Shown here: in pieces, positions 44,875 through 52,544 of the stretch
How the letters are laid out: each line of letters starts with the position of its first letter
Numbering within the stretch: position 1 is the first letter of the stretch
NCBI GenBank assembly: GCA_045646525.1
Contig: JAZRKX010000027.1
Span: 1 to 64,000, forward strand
Reading direction: 5' to 3'
DNA: 64,000 nt
Origin: RGIG8748 sp045646525
Lineage (GTDB): Bacteria; Bacillota; Clostridia; UMGS1810
The notes under the pieces: model-generated
What the model saw: the letters and a program-made list of their open reading frames with translations, nothing else
Told to the model about the DNA's origin: nothing
Database searches by the model: none
Program-made: the position numbers and the translations under genes

Positions 44875-45708
44875 GTGCGTTATGCGGCATATTGCAGGGT
44901 TTCTACAGGCAGCGACGAACAGCTTAATTCGCTTATAAATCAAAAGAAGTTTTTCGAAGAATATGTAAAGATGCGGGGCGATACCCTTGTACACATATAT
45001 GCCGACAGAGGAATAAGCGGAAAAAGCATGGAAAACCGTACGGAGTTCAAAAAGCTTTTAGAAGATAGTGCCAAGGGGGAATTTGGTGCCGTGCTTGTAA
45101 AGGATATAAGCCGTTTTGCCAGAAATACTCTGGATTTTCTCACAGGTATCCGCGCACTCAAGGCGCAGGGAGTAGATGTTATATTTATAGGCGCCAATCA
45201 AAAAGTCATAGGCGAGTCCGAATTTGTGCTCACTCTTTTTGCCGCTCTGGCACAGGAGGAATCCTGCGCCCTTTCCAAAAGGATTATTTTCGGCAAAAAG
45301 CAGGGCGCCAAGGGCGGCAGAGTGCCCAATATCATATACGGCTACGACAAGCTGGATACATATACCCTCTCAATAAATCCCAAAGAGGCGCCTGTGGTGA
45401 GGGAAATATTTAGTATGTATACAAAAGAGGGCATGGGTTACAGGAAGATAGCGGCATATCTTAATGGTCGGGGCGTACCCACGAAGCTTGGCAAAGAGTG
45501 GAATCCCAAGGGGATAAAAAGGATTCTCGCCAATCCCATATATAAGGGTGTACTTGTAAATAACAAGACGGAAACAAGGGACTTTTTGCTCGGCATACGA
45601 AGTGAAGTTCCGAGTGATGAGAGGTATTATCATGTAAGGGATGAGCTTAGAATAATAGAGGACACGGTGTATGAAAAGGCGGTTTGCCTTTTGGATAAAA
45701 GAAAATAA
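44875..45708 (+). CDS. Serine site-specific recombinase of the 11-kb element
   Basis: 277 residues from a GTG start after GAGGTGAT. The N-terminal resolvase domain carries YCRVST with the nucleophilic serine at residue 10, the ISRFARNTLDFL motif and the long helix typical of large serine recombinases. A Recombinase domain follows (about residues 145-265, GYRKIAAYLNGRGVPTK and NPIYKGV). The protein stops before the zinc ribbon and coiled-coil arm normally found in phage integrases, so it is shorter than typical (about 450-550). It lies 0.8 kb from attR and is the only candidate to cut the sites found at the element's ends. Confidence 0.9.
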   Translation: MRYAAYCRVSTGSDEQLNSLINQKKFFEEYVKMRGDTLVHIYADRGISGKSMENRTEFKKLLEDSAKGEFGAVLVKDISRFARNTLDFLTGIRALKAQGVDVIFIGANQKVIGESEFVLTLFAALAQEESCALSKRIIFGKKQGAKGGRVPNIIYGYDKLDTYTLSINPKEAPVVREIFSMYTKEGMGYRKIAAYLNGRGVPTKLGKEWNPKGIKRILANPIYKGVLVNNKTETRDFLLGIRSEVPSDERYYHVRDELRIIEDTVYEKAVCLLDKRK

Positions 45709-45711
45709 AAC

Positions 45712-45763
45712 CTTCTTTGCGGTCAAAGAAGCAAAACCTAAGGGGCATTTGGGCATGCCCCTT
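45712..45763 (+). other. Two hairpins after the recombinase gene
   Basis: CTTCTTTG/CAAAGAAG and AAGGGGCAT/ATGCCCCTT stems lie just beyond the stop codon. Neither has a T-run, so they may limit readthrough only weakly. Confidence 0.45.
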
Positions 45764-45773
45764 AACCCCGCCC

Positions 45774-45966
45774 TCCGCTATGGACTTTGAAGCTGAAAAC
45801 CCCGATTAAAAACGCATATCCTACCGCCGTTGCGGACGCGACAATTTTGTCGCTTGTCCTCACTAAACGGCAAATGCATAATGGAACTTAAATTTCGCAT
45901 TTGCCGTTTGCGGTGTCTCTGTGTTTTTAATCGGGGTTTTCTTAATGCTCCAAAGTCCAATGCGGA
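45774..45966 (+). repeat. Fold-back repeat unit, copy C
   Basis: Same core (CCTCACTAAACGGCAAATGC and GCATTTGCCGTTT) as the other copies, but its outer stem is a different sequence that still pairs: TCCGCTATGGACTTTGAAGC with the right end, and CCCCGATTAAAAAC with GTTTTTAATCGGGG. Conserved fold with changed sequence indicates selection on structure. Confidence 0.8.
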
Positions 45967-46044
45967 TTTTACTGACGGCACCAAAAGCTTGATAACAAAG
46001 TGCAAAAATACTTTGTGTTTTACAAAATGCGACATGTTTCTCGG

Positions 46045-46073
46045 TTGACTTTTGAGAAAATATGTGGTACGAT
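46045..46073 (+). promoter_or_regulatory. Promoter of the cassette RNA, copy C
   Basis: TTGACT, 17 bases, TACGAT, preceded by the same CATGTTTCTCGG as copy B. Confidence 0.7.
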
Positions 46074-46079
46074 AATTTT

Positions 46080-46239
46080 GCCAAACAAAATCACATATTT
46101 GCATGTAATGAACGGAACTTTGCGTTTAGTAAAAACGTACAGTCTCTGGTTCTGTTCATTTGTGCATGAATCGATTTTGTTTGGCGACAATAAGGGCTGT
46201 ACGCTTTTCGTGCGTCGGCTCTGTGCCGGCGCATTTTTT
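46080..46239 (+). ncRNA. Structured RNA of the repeat cassette, copy C
   Basis: About 160 nt. P1 pairs GCCAAACAAAATC (46080-46092) with GATTTTGTTTGGC (46173-46185). An inner imperfect stem pairs the GCATGTAATGAACGGAAC strand with GGTTCTGTTCATTTGTGCATG-type sequence. CGTACAG (46136-46142) in the inner loop pairs with CTGTACG (46197-46203) outside P1, giving a pseudoknot. A GTGCGTCGGC-type terminator hairpin with six T residues ends it. Only P1's outer ends and the terminator are conserved in sequence with copy B; the rest keeps pairing by covariation. Confidence 0.75.
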
Positions 46240-46274
46240 AATTTATACTAAAATTTAGAAAAGGAGAAATGCAA

Positions 46275-46397
46275 ATGGAAGATTATAAGACAATGTATTA
46301 TGAACTATTTAATAAAATAACGGATGTAATAGATACTCTTACAAAAATCCAACAGGAAGCAGAAGAAACGTTCATCTCTTCCAACGAAAACAATTAG
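46275..46397 (+). CDS. 40-residue protein of the repeat cassette, copy C
   Basis: Begins MEDYKTMYYELFNK; differs from copy B by three substitutions and a two-residue shorter tail. AAAGGAGA precedes the start. The stop codon is again inside a hairpin (AGATTTGTGCC/GGCGCAAATCT). It lies downstream of the RNA's terminator, so its expression would need readthrough or antitermination, or a promoter I did not find. Function unknown. Confidence 0.8.
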   Translation: MEDYKTMYYELFNKITDVIDTLTKIQQEAEETFISSNENN

Positions 46398-46464
46398 ATT
46401 TGTGCCTTGGCGCAAATCTACCTTATACTCTTCCCGCAGATTTCACGGCGGACGGGGAGGGGTT
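46398..46464. other. Single fold-back terminus left after the cassette
   Basis: In copy B a complete inverted unit follows the small gene. Here only one terminal sequence (CCCGCAGATTTCACGGCGGA) remains between the same flanks, as if the unit had been lost or never inserted. Confidence 0.65.
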
Positions 46465-46494
46465 GTAGGGGTGACACCTGCAGGTCACCCCTAC
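46465..46494. repeat. GTAGGGGTGAC hairpin beside copy C
   Basis: Identical to the hairpin at 26957-26986, including its loop. It ends 12 bases before the attR arm. Confidence 0.7.
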
Positions 46495-46506
46495 ATATAT
46501 AAATAT

Positions 46507-46540
46507 TTTGTTGGCACACACAGAAGTGGTTGACCCCATA
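46507..46540. other. attR of the 11-kb element
   Basis: Element arm TTTGTTGGCACACACA (46507-46522), central GA (46523-46524) and host half-site 46525-46540. With attL it defines a perfect inverted pair around GA in the excised circle. Confidence 0.88.
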
Positions 46541-46894
46541 GCACTTGGCGCAAGAATTGTAGAGCCTACAGAAAACTGCTGCTGTTGCGGTTGTGACACA
46601 GATGTAAACTCGGTTCCCGAGAGCATCTGCTCTATATTCGAAGAAAACCTCGTAGGCGGCGAAGATGTACGCAAGGTTCTTGTTACCTTGGGCTTATTTA
46701 CAATCGTAAGATTGGAAAGAGAAGTTCAGCTTATCATTCCTGTGATAGACTTCTGTATTCCCAATGACGAGTGCTCAGCAGTTTCTTCGGAAAACAATCC
46801 CTGTGAGCTCTTCGACAGACTTTGCTTCCCTATTGATGAGTTTTTCCCGCCTGAAAAGGGATGCTTAAACGAAAACAGCTCCCGTTGCCTGTAA
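46525..46894 (+). pseudogene. C-terminal part of the split gene
   Basis: From the junction it encodes VVDPIALGARIVEP, a CCCCGC cluster, KVLVTLGLFTIVRLERE and CELFDRLCFPIDEFFPP, then stops. It continues the frame of 34954-35435 exactly, with the shared codon GAA formed across the GA. There is no plausible start codon or ribosome binding site of its own; a TTG at 46508 lies inside the element. It is therefore silent unless the element is excised. The absence of frameshifts or stops in this half suggests the gene is still under selection. Confidence 0.85.
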
Positions 46895-46911
46895 TATTTA
46901 TCTAAATAAAA

Positions 46912-46941
46912 AGAAAACCGCATTGTAAAATGCGGTTTTCT
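46912..46941. terminator. Terminator of the split gene
   Basis: AGAAAACCGCAT and ATGCGGTTTTCT form a perfect 12-bp stem, 17 bases past the stop codon; it also faces the leftward xerD gene. Confidence 0.85.
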
Positions 46942-46978
46942 GCATATTAACGGTCTGCGCTTTGTTTCACATTCCTTT

Positions 46979-47872
46979 TTATGCGCGGGGGTGCGCCTTA
47001 TTATATACCTCTCGTATGTGGTTTTTCATAAGCTTGGTGTAAATCTGCGTAGACACTATATCCTTGTGCCCGAGCATCTCCTGTATTGATGCAAGGTCGG
47101 CGCCGTTTTCAAGAAGATGTGCGGCAAATGAGTGGCGCAGGGTATGGGGTGTTATATCCTTGTTTATGCCTGCAAGCTCTGCGTAGGATTTTACAAGCTT
47201 CCAGAAGCCCTGACGGGTCATTCTTGAGCCGTTGCAGTTTACAAACAGAGCTTCCTCGCCGGGCTTTAATATCATGGACTGTCTTGCGCCCATTATGTAT
47301 TCGCGAAGCGCTCTTATGGCGGTTTTGCCAAGCGGCACAACTCTTGCCTCCGTTTCGCCGATACATTTTATGTAACCGAAGTCTAAGTCAAGGTCCTTTT
47401 TGTTAAGCGATATAAGCTCTGTCACCTTTATGCCCGTAGCGTACAACAGCTCAAGCATCGCTTTGTCGCGGGTGCCCTTGTCCGTAGAGGTATCGGGGCA
47501 TTTCAAAAGCATATTCACTTCGCTTGTGGAAAGTATCTGCGGAAGCTTTTTCTTCGCCTTGGGAGTTTTAAGCTTGTATGTAGGGTCAAGCTTTACAAAA
47601 CCCTTAAGATGAAGATAGGCATAAAGAGCTCTTACCGATGCAAGAGAGCGCGAAACAGAGGATACTGCCTTGCCGCCAAGCTGCATATATGTAATATAGC
47701 TTTCAACATCTGTGCTTTCCACCTTTTCCACCTCGATGTTACGCGAGGATATGAAGTCGGAAAACTGTTTTATGTCTCTTGTATATGATTGCAAAGTGTT
47801 CTTTGCAACTTTTTTGTCATTTTCAAGATAATCTACAAATTCACACAAAAGTGCGTTCATTTTATCCCTCAT
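46979..47872 (-). CDS. xerD: Tyrosine recombinase XerD-like
   Basis: A 297-residue tyrosine recombinase of the type that resolves chromosome dimers at dif. The N-terminal SAM-like core-binding domain is followed by a catalytic domain with ELLYATGIKVTEL, HTLRHSFAAHLLENG (His-x2-Arg) and the final tyrosine in STQIYTKL. The start at 47872 overlaps the spoIIM stop as ATGA. As it lies 0.1 kb from the 11-kb element but outside it, and has chromosomal partners, it is read as a housekeeping gene; XerC versus XerD is not certain. Confidence 0.85.
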   Translation of the reverse strand: MRDKMNALLCEFVDYLENDKKVAKNTLQSYTRDIKQFSDFISSRNIEVEKVESTDVESYITYMQLGGKAVSSVSRSLASVRALYAYLHLKGFVKLDPTYKLKTPKAKKKLPQILSTSEVNMLLKCPDTSTDKGTRDKAMLELLYATGIKVTELISLNKKDLDLDFGYIKCIGETEARVVPLGKTAIRALREYIMGARQSMILKPGEEALFVNCNGSRMTRQGFWKLVKSYAELAGINKDITPHTLRHSFAAHLLENGADLASIQEMLGHKDIVSTQIYTKLMKNHIREVYNKAHPRA

Positions 47873-48438
47873 TTCAATATGCCGACACCAATGCCGAGCT
47901 GAATACATTCCGATATACACATAAGAACAAAGAAAACAAAGGTTTTCAGCGCAAATCCCAAATATTTTACTGCTTTGTCCGCGGGTGAAAGCTCGCAGCT
48001 TCTTACAGAAAAGTTTACCGCCGTAAGAAACAAAAGAACTTTTAGCGGCAGTACCAGAAAATTTGAAACAAAAACCGCAAAGAAAATACCTATTGCTTCT
48101 TTGGGCGCGCAGTTTTTTGCCGCAAGTCCCACCGCTGCCCCAAGGCAAAAGCCCTTAAACAGCAGAAGTGCCCCCGACAAAAATGTCACAGGGTATGCCG
48201 ATGCAAAAATCAGTATCACCGCGCAAAAAATAAGATTGCCTGTAAAAGCTTTTTTAAAGCTTGGCACAAAAAGCGCATTTTCGACCGTAAGGTTTCGTAT
48301 GTCCGCTGCGCCTTGTGCAAAAATTCCGCCTGCCGTACGGTAGGATACGAGTATACCTAAAAATATAAATATACCCAAAAGCGAAAAGCAAGAGGCAATA
48401 GCCGCTCGGCTTACAGGCGGAGACAAAGTATCTTTCAT
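47869..48438 (-). CDS. spoIIM: Stage II sporulation protein M family
   Basis: A 189-residue multi-span membrane protein. In B. subtilis, SpoIIM forms the engulfment complex with SpoIID and SpoIIP. Five or so membrane segments are visible and AAKNCAPKEAIGIFFAVF is typical of the family loop. The ATG at 48438 has GGGGAG upstream. Adjacent to xerD, an order seen in spore formers (xerD/ripX near spoIIM). It supports the endospore-forming nature of the organism. Confidence 0.88.
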   Translation of the reverse strand: MKDTLSPPVSRAAIASCFSLLGIFIFLGILVSYRTAGGIFAQGAADIRNLTVENALFVPSFKKAFTGNLIFCAVILIFASAYPVTFLSGALLLFKGFCLGAAVGLAAKNCAPKEAIGIFFAVFVSNFLVLPLKVLLFLTAVNFSVRSCELSPADKAVKYLGFALKTFVFFVLMCISECIQLGIGVGILK

Positions 48439-48488
48439 ATCATCACTCCCCACTACAAAATTATGTAAAGCGGAGAGCATTTATTCAA

Positions 48489-49283
48489 TTACTTTTTCAT
48501 TTTTTCTGCTTTTTTAAGACAAGCATCGACTGCGTTCATTACAGTTTTTCGAAAGCCGTCATTTTCCAGCGAAGCAACCGCGTCTATGGTAGTGCCTGCG
48601 GGAGAACATACCATATCCTTAAGCTGGGCGGGGTGCATGCCCGTCTCAAGCTGCATAAGAGCACTTCCCATAAGTGTCTGCGAAGCTACGGTGTATGCGT
48701 TTTCTCTTGGTATTCCCGCTCTTACTGCGGCATCTGCAAGAGCCTCTATAAACATAAATGCATATGCGGGACCGCTGCCGCTAAGTGCGGTGTATGCGCT
48801 TATTTTGTCCTCGGCTACCCGAAGAGTCTTGCCCGAGCCTGCAAATATTTTTTCTGCAACGTCAAGCTCCTCCTCCGTTACAAGAGAGTCGGGAGCTATT
48901 ACCGTCATGCCGCCGCCTACGGAGAGGGGGAGATTGGGCATTGTGCGGATTGTCTTTACATTTCCGAGTATTCCTTTTATATAATCTATGGTTATACCTG
49001 CGGCAATGGATATGTACACCTTGCTTTCATAACCGTCTACGGACTTTATATCATTAAGAAGCTTTTCAAAGCCGTCGGGTTTAACACACAATATTATGTA
49101 ATCCGATTTTTTAACCAGATTTTCCAAATTTGTTACATTTATATTAAGCGATTTAACCTTGTCGGAAAAAGCGAGCGAGCAGGCATATGTAGTCTCTCTG
49201 CTGCAAGCCTTGCTTGCGATAGCACCGCAAAGCACGGAACCGCCCATGTTTCCTACGCCTATGAAACCTGTTGTAATACTCAT
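48489..49283 (-). CDS. proC: Pyrroline-5-carboxylate reductase
   Basis: Last step of proline synthesis. The 264-residue protein has the N-terminal nucleotide-binding motif FIGVGNMGGSVLCG (about residue 6) and the C-terminal ALSGSGPAYAFMFIEALADAAV with the dimer-forming helices. ATG at 49283 has GGAGGTG upstream. proB and proA lie 7.5 kb downstream, so the whole glutamate-to-proline route is in the window. Confidence 0.96.
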   Translation of the reverse strand: MSITTGFIGVGNMGGSVLCGAIASKACSRETTYACSLAFSDKVKSLNINVTNLENLVKKSDYIILCVKPDGFEKLLNDIKSVDGYESKVYISIAAGITIDYIKGILGNVKTIRTMPNLPLSVGGGMTVIAPDSLVTEEELDVAEKIFAGSGKTLRVAEDKISAYTALSGSGPAYAFMFIEALADAAVRAGIPRENAYTVASQTLMGSALMQLETGMHPAQLKDMVCSPAGTTIDAVASLENDGFRKTVMNAVDACLKKAEKMKK

Positions 49284-49420
49284 ACAAACACCTCCAAGTG
49301 TGTGCCTTTTTAATGGCGACAAAGATGATTATATCACAACCGCATGGTATATGTAAAGAGTTTTTTAACATTTTTTAAAATATTATGTCAACAAACCACT
49401 CTTATAAGCCGGTGCGGTGC

Positions 49421-49449
49421 TTGACTTTTAATCACCCCTGTGATATCAT
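49421..49449 (+). promoter_or_regulatory. Promoter of the wal operon
   Basis: TTGACT, 17 bases, TATCAT; a further TATAAT lies 10-20 bases downstream and could give a second start. Confidence 0.65.
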
Positions 49450-49486
49450 TATTGTGTATAATTATAGTATAAAGGAGTGTTGAACT

Positions 49487-50176
49487 GTGGAAAATCTGGT
49501 TCTTGTGGTAGACGATGAAAAACCGATAGTCGACATAGTAAAAATAAATCTGCAGAAAAACGGTTACCGTGTTATAGAAGCATACGACGGAATAGAGGCG
49601 GTATCAAAGGCGATATCCGAAGAGCCCGACCTTATACTTCTGGATGTAATGCTTCCGGGACAGGACGGCTTTTCCGTATGTAAAAAAATACGCGAAACCT
49701 CAGCTGTGCCCATAATAATGCTCACCGCACGCGACGAAGAGGTGGACAAAATCTTGGGTCTCGAATTAGGCGCAGACGACTACATGACAAAGCCGTTTTC
49801 CATACGCGAGCTCATAGCCAGAGTCAAGGCAATATTAAGAAGGTCGCAGATTTCCGCAAAGGACGAAGCCACAGGCGAAATCCTTATTTTCGGAGACCTC
49901 ACCATAGATATAGAAAAGTATGAGGTGCGCAAAAGAGGCGATGTAATAGAGCTTACATTCCGCGAGTTCGAGCTTCTTAAATTCCTCGCCACAAAAAAGG
50001 GCAAAATCTTTTCAAGGGAAAATCTTTTAAATAAAGTGTGGGACTATGAGTTCTACGGCGATGTCCGTACTGTGGATGTTACCATCCGCCGTCTCCGCGA
50101 GAAAATCGAGGATAACCCCAGCATCCCCACATATATTATGACAAAGCGCGGTGTAGGATATTATTTTGGAGCGTAA
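49487..50176 (+). CDS. walR: Response regulator WalR (YycF)
   Basis: OmpR-type DNA-binding regulator of cell-wall metabolism genes. The 229-residue protein has the receiver domain with DDE (about residues 9-11), phospho-acceptor aspartate in LILLDVMLPG near residue 53, and a winged-helix domain with ELTFREFELLKFLA and VDVTIRRLREKIED. It starts with GTG. Followed directly by its kinase gene and later by YycH/YycI homologues, which supports WalR over other OmpR regulators. Confidence 0.93.
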   Translation: MENLVLVVDDEKPIVDIVKINLQKNGYRVIEAYDGIEAVSKAISEEPDLILLDVMLPGQDGFSVCKKIRETSAVPIIMLTARDEEVDKILGLELGADDYMTKPFSIRELIARVKAILRRSQISAKDEATGEILIFGDLTIDIEKYEVRKRGDVIELTFREFELLKFLATKKGKIFSRENLLNKVWDYEFYGDVRTVDVTIRRLREKIEDNPSIPTYIMTKRGVGYYFGA

Positions 50177-50179
50177 GAG

Positions 50180-51961
50180 ATGTTCAAAAGCTTAAGTCTT
50201 AAGATAGCTATGATGTTTGTGCTTCTCACCATATCGATTATCATTCTTATAGGGTCGTTTATGACAGAGAGCATAGAAGCATTTTATGAAAATGAATTCA
50301 AGGAGCTTATGTCCTCGGTATTTAGCGAGGACTATATCGACGAGCTCAATTTGTCGGCATCATCAGATGCGGATGCAAGAGAAATATACAACGGCATTAC
50401 CGTGTATTTAAGCCAGATAGGTGTGGACTCATTCCGCAACCTTTACTTTCTGGACGGCAAAACGGGAAAAACAATAGAAGACTTAACCACAAATACAGAG
50501 CTTTCCAAAACTCTGGAAATCTCGCCCAACATCATAGCCGCCATGAGTGGTAAGACGGGCGCCGAAACCCTTTCGGGAACAGGCTACATGGATTATGCCG
50601 TACCTGTACAAAAGGACGGCAAGGTGCAGTATATAGTATATGTACGGGACACCAAGGAAGAGACCACAAGCGTAATGAGCTCCATATTTTCCATCATGGT
50701 GCAGGCGCTTCTTATAGGTCTTGCCCTGTCGGTGCTTTTGTCCATACTTCTTTCCAAAACCATCATTCTGCCCATACAGTCGCTTACAACCAAGGCAGAG
50801 AGGATTTCCGAGGGAGAGTTTGACGAAACCATTGAGACCCGCTCCGTCGACGAGATAGGACGCCTTACAAACACATTCAACCTCATGGCATCAAAGCTTA
50901 AGGAAACTCTTTACGAAATACGAAGCGAAAAGGATAAGTCCGAAACAATTCTTCTTCACATGACAGACGGCGTTATAGCTTTCAATAAACTGGGAGAGCT
51001 TATCCACATAAATCCCGCCGCAAAGGAACTTTTAAAGATTACAGATACAAAAGGAATAAACTTTAATTCCATCTTCGGCTCTATTACGGATGTATCGGTA
51101 GAAAAGGTGCTTTTTCTTCCGCATTTTAAGGGTGCAGAGCGCAATATAACCACCGATACAAACGAGCTTATAGTGCATTTTGCCCCCATACGCACAGCAG
51201 ATTCGTCCGAGGGCATAATAGCCGTGATACAGGACATCACCGAACAGCGCAAGCTCGACAAAGCGCGCAGAGAGTTCGTTGCCAATGTATCGCACGAATT
51301 GAGGACACCTCTCACCACGGTAAAAAGCTATGCGGAAACCCTTACCGATGTCCTTGCCGACGGAAGCGTGGAGCCTGAGCTTTTCGGCACATTCTTAAAG
51401 ATAATAAATAACGAAACAGACCGCATGACAAGGCTTGTAAAAGATTTACTTCTGCTTTCCAGACTGGACTATTCCTTAAGGGATATGCCCAAGGAGCATT
51501 TTGATATATCCAAGATGATAAAATCCCTTGTGGAAAGACTTACCATAAATTCAAACGAGAAGAAGCAAACCCTCATATACGAGCCGACAAATGCTCTGCC
51601 TCTCTATCACGGAAACCCCGACAGGATAGAGCAGGTGCTTATAAACATAATTACAAACGCAATAAAATATACACCCCAAAACGGCAGAATACTTATAACC
51701 ACCATGTATATGTACAGTTCCATATGCATCAAGGTTACGGACAACGGCATAGGCATCCCCTCCGAGAGCCTCCAGCACATATTCGAGAGATTCTACCGTG
51801 TGGATAAAGCCCGCTCGAGAGAGATGGGCGGTACAGGTCTTGGTCTTGCCATTGCCAAGGAGATAGTGGAGGCGCACGACGGCACCATAGAAATCAAGAG
51901 CAAGGCGGGCAAGGGTACGGAGGTTATTATAAATTTACCTCTTGAGAACTTGGGTGCTTAA
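50180..51961 (+). CDS. walK: Sensor histidine kinase WalK (YycG)
   Basis: Membrane sensor kinase that phosphorylates WalR. The 593-residue protein has a first membrane segment (about 8-28), an extracytoplasmic loop, a second segment (about 170-190), a HAMP domain, a PAS domain (about 255-350), the dimerisation/phosphotransfer motif NVSHELRTPL (about residue 370) and an ATPase with NIITNAIKYTP, DNGIGIP and GGTGLGLAIAKEIVE. It starts 3 bases after walR. Confidence 0.93.
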   Translation: MFKSLSLKIAMMFVLLTISIIILIGSFMTESIEAFYENEFKELMSSVFSEDYIDELNLSASSDADAREIYNGITVYLSQIGVDSFRNLYFLDGKTGKTIEDLTTNTELSKTLEISPNIIAAMSGKTGAETLSGTGYMDYAVPVQKDGKVQYIVYVRDTKEETTSVMSSIFSIMVQALLIGLALSVLLSILLSKTIILPIQSLTTKAERISEGEFDETIETRSVDEIGRLTNTFNLMASKLKETLYEIRSEKDKSETILLHMTDGVIAFNKLGELIHINPAAKELLKITDTKGINFNSIFGSITDVSVEKVLFLPHFKGAERNITTDTNELIVHFAPIRTADSSEGIIAVIQDITEQRKLDKARREFVANVSHELRTPLTTVKSYAETLTDVLADGSVEPELFGTFLKIINNETDRMTRLVKDLLLLSRLDYSLRDMPKEHFDISKMIKSLVERLTINSNEKKQTLIYEPTNALPLYHGNPDRIEQVLINIITNAIKYTPQNGRILITTMYMYSSICIKVTDNGIGIPSESLQHIFERFYRVDKARSREMGGTGLGLAIAKEIVEAHDGTIEIKSKAGKGTEVIINLPLENLGA

Positions 51962-51986
51962 ATGTTATGCGCTTTTAAAGCGCTTG

Positions 51987-52017
51987 TAATTGTTTTGTAA
52001 CAATTATATTATATAAT
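51987..52017 (+). promoter_or_regulatory. Promoter with overlapping palindrome upstream of the secreted-protein gene
   Basis: TTGTTT (51990-51995), 16 bases, TATAAT (52012-52017). A perfect palindrome, TAATTGTT-TTGT-AACAATTA (51987-52006), overlaps the -35 element, a natural place for an operator. A GCGCTTTTAAAGCGC hairpin just before it may terminate walRK transcripts. Confidence 0.5.
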
Positions 52018-52075
52018 AGACTAAGAACAATAGGCTGGCACATACGTGCAATGTATTTTTATAAAGGTGATTACA

Positions 52076-52531
52076 ATGAAAAAATTAATTACATCCGTTC
52101 TCATAATCATGCTGTGTCTTGTTCCGCTTACGGCTTTCGCCTCGGCTGAGACACTACCATCCGATTATGCAGGCAACACCACAGAACTTATAGATATCAA
52201 AAACCCCGAGGTTGCTTCCAGCACCACCGCAAACAAGGCTTGCGTTATTTCGGCGGTTGCAGCAAGCGGAACTACGGTTACGCTCTATACATACAATGCG
52301 GAAACAGGTACATATGTAAAAATGTATTCAGACGGTGCCCCTCTCGAATCTGTAGTGGGTGCCGCAGGTCTCTATGCACAGAACATAGAGCTTACATACG
52401 GCAGCAACAATATCCTTGTTGTTGCGTCCTCGGGCAATTTGGTAGAGACTGCTAGACTGGAAGTAACTCTTGTAAAGAATAACCTCATAGATACTATCAA
52501 AAACTTCTGGCAGAGTATTTTGAATCCGTAA
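52076..52531 (+). CDS. Small secreted protein inserted in the wal operon
   Basis: 151 residues with a signal peptide (MKKLITSVLIIMLCLVPLTAFA, residues 1-22) and a beta-rich mature part with repeated Thr/Val/Tyr-containing strands (TTVTLYTYNAETGTYVKMY). I do not recognise a family. AAAGGTGAT precedes the start. It sits between walK and the yycH homologue, a position normally held by yycH itself, and may sense or modify wall state; this is inference from location. Confidence 0.7.
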   Translation: MKKLITSVLIIMLCLVPLTAFASAETLPSDYAGNTTELIDIKNPEVASSTTANKACVISAVAASGTTVTLYTYNAETGTYVKMYSDGAPLESVVGAAGLYAQNIELTYGSNNILVVASSGNLVETARLEVTLVKNNLIDTIKNFWQSILNP

Positions 52532-52544
52532 TGGGTGATTTGTT

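Larger units (their letters stand above)
35436..46524. mobile_element. 11,089-bp serine-recombinase element interrupting a conserved gene
   Basis: The ends are set by three agreeing observations. The host gene is broken at 35435 and resumes at 46525 in the same phase on the same strand. The element's two end arms are perfect 16-bp inverted complements that meet at GA when the ends are joined. A serine recombinase gene lies 0.8 kb inside the right end. Cargo, in order: a membrane protein, a 1,892-residue SLH protein, a second SLH protein, a secreted protein on the opposite strand, the recombinase, and a copy of the RNA/small-ORF cassette. There are no phage, conjugation or replication genes. 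Confidence 0.88.

Noticed and set aside
35432..46520. Inversion of an 11-kb segment as the cause of the split gene
   Set aside because: Both gene parts lie on the plus strand in the same phase. An inversion with one breakpoint in the gene would reverse one part, so insertion with a serine-recombinase crossover is the simpler account.
46508..46894. The C-terminal part as an independent 128-residue gene
   Set aside because: Its only start, TTG at 46508, has no ribosome binding site and lies within the element, while the frame continues the upstream half exactly.
46979..47872. Tyrosine recombinase as the integrase of the 11-kb element
   Set aside because: It lies outside the element, is coupled to spoIIM and matches chromosomal XerD. 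The att sites have the 2-bp-crossover symmetry of serine recombinases.
48633..49313. A 226-residue frame antisense to proC
   Set aside because: It has no ribosome binding site and lies wholly within proC, whose motifs are clear; it is a shadow frame.
51000..51008. A perfect TTATCCACA as a DnaA box
   Set aside because: It is isolated inside walK coding sequence, with no second box near, so it is likely chance.
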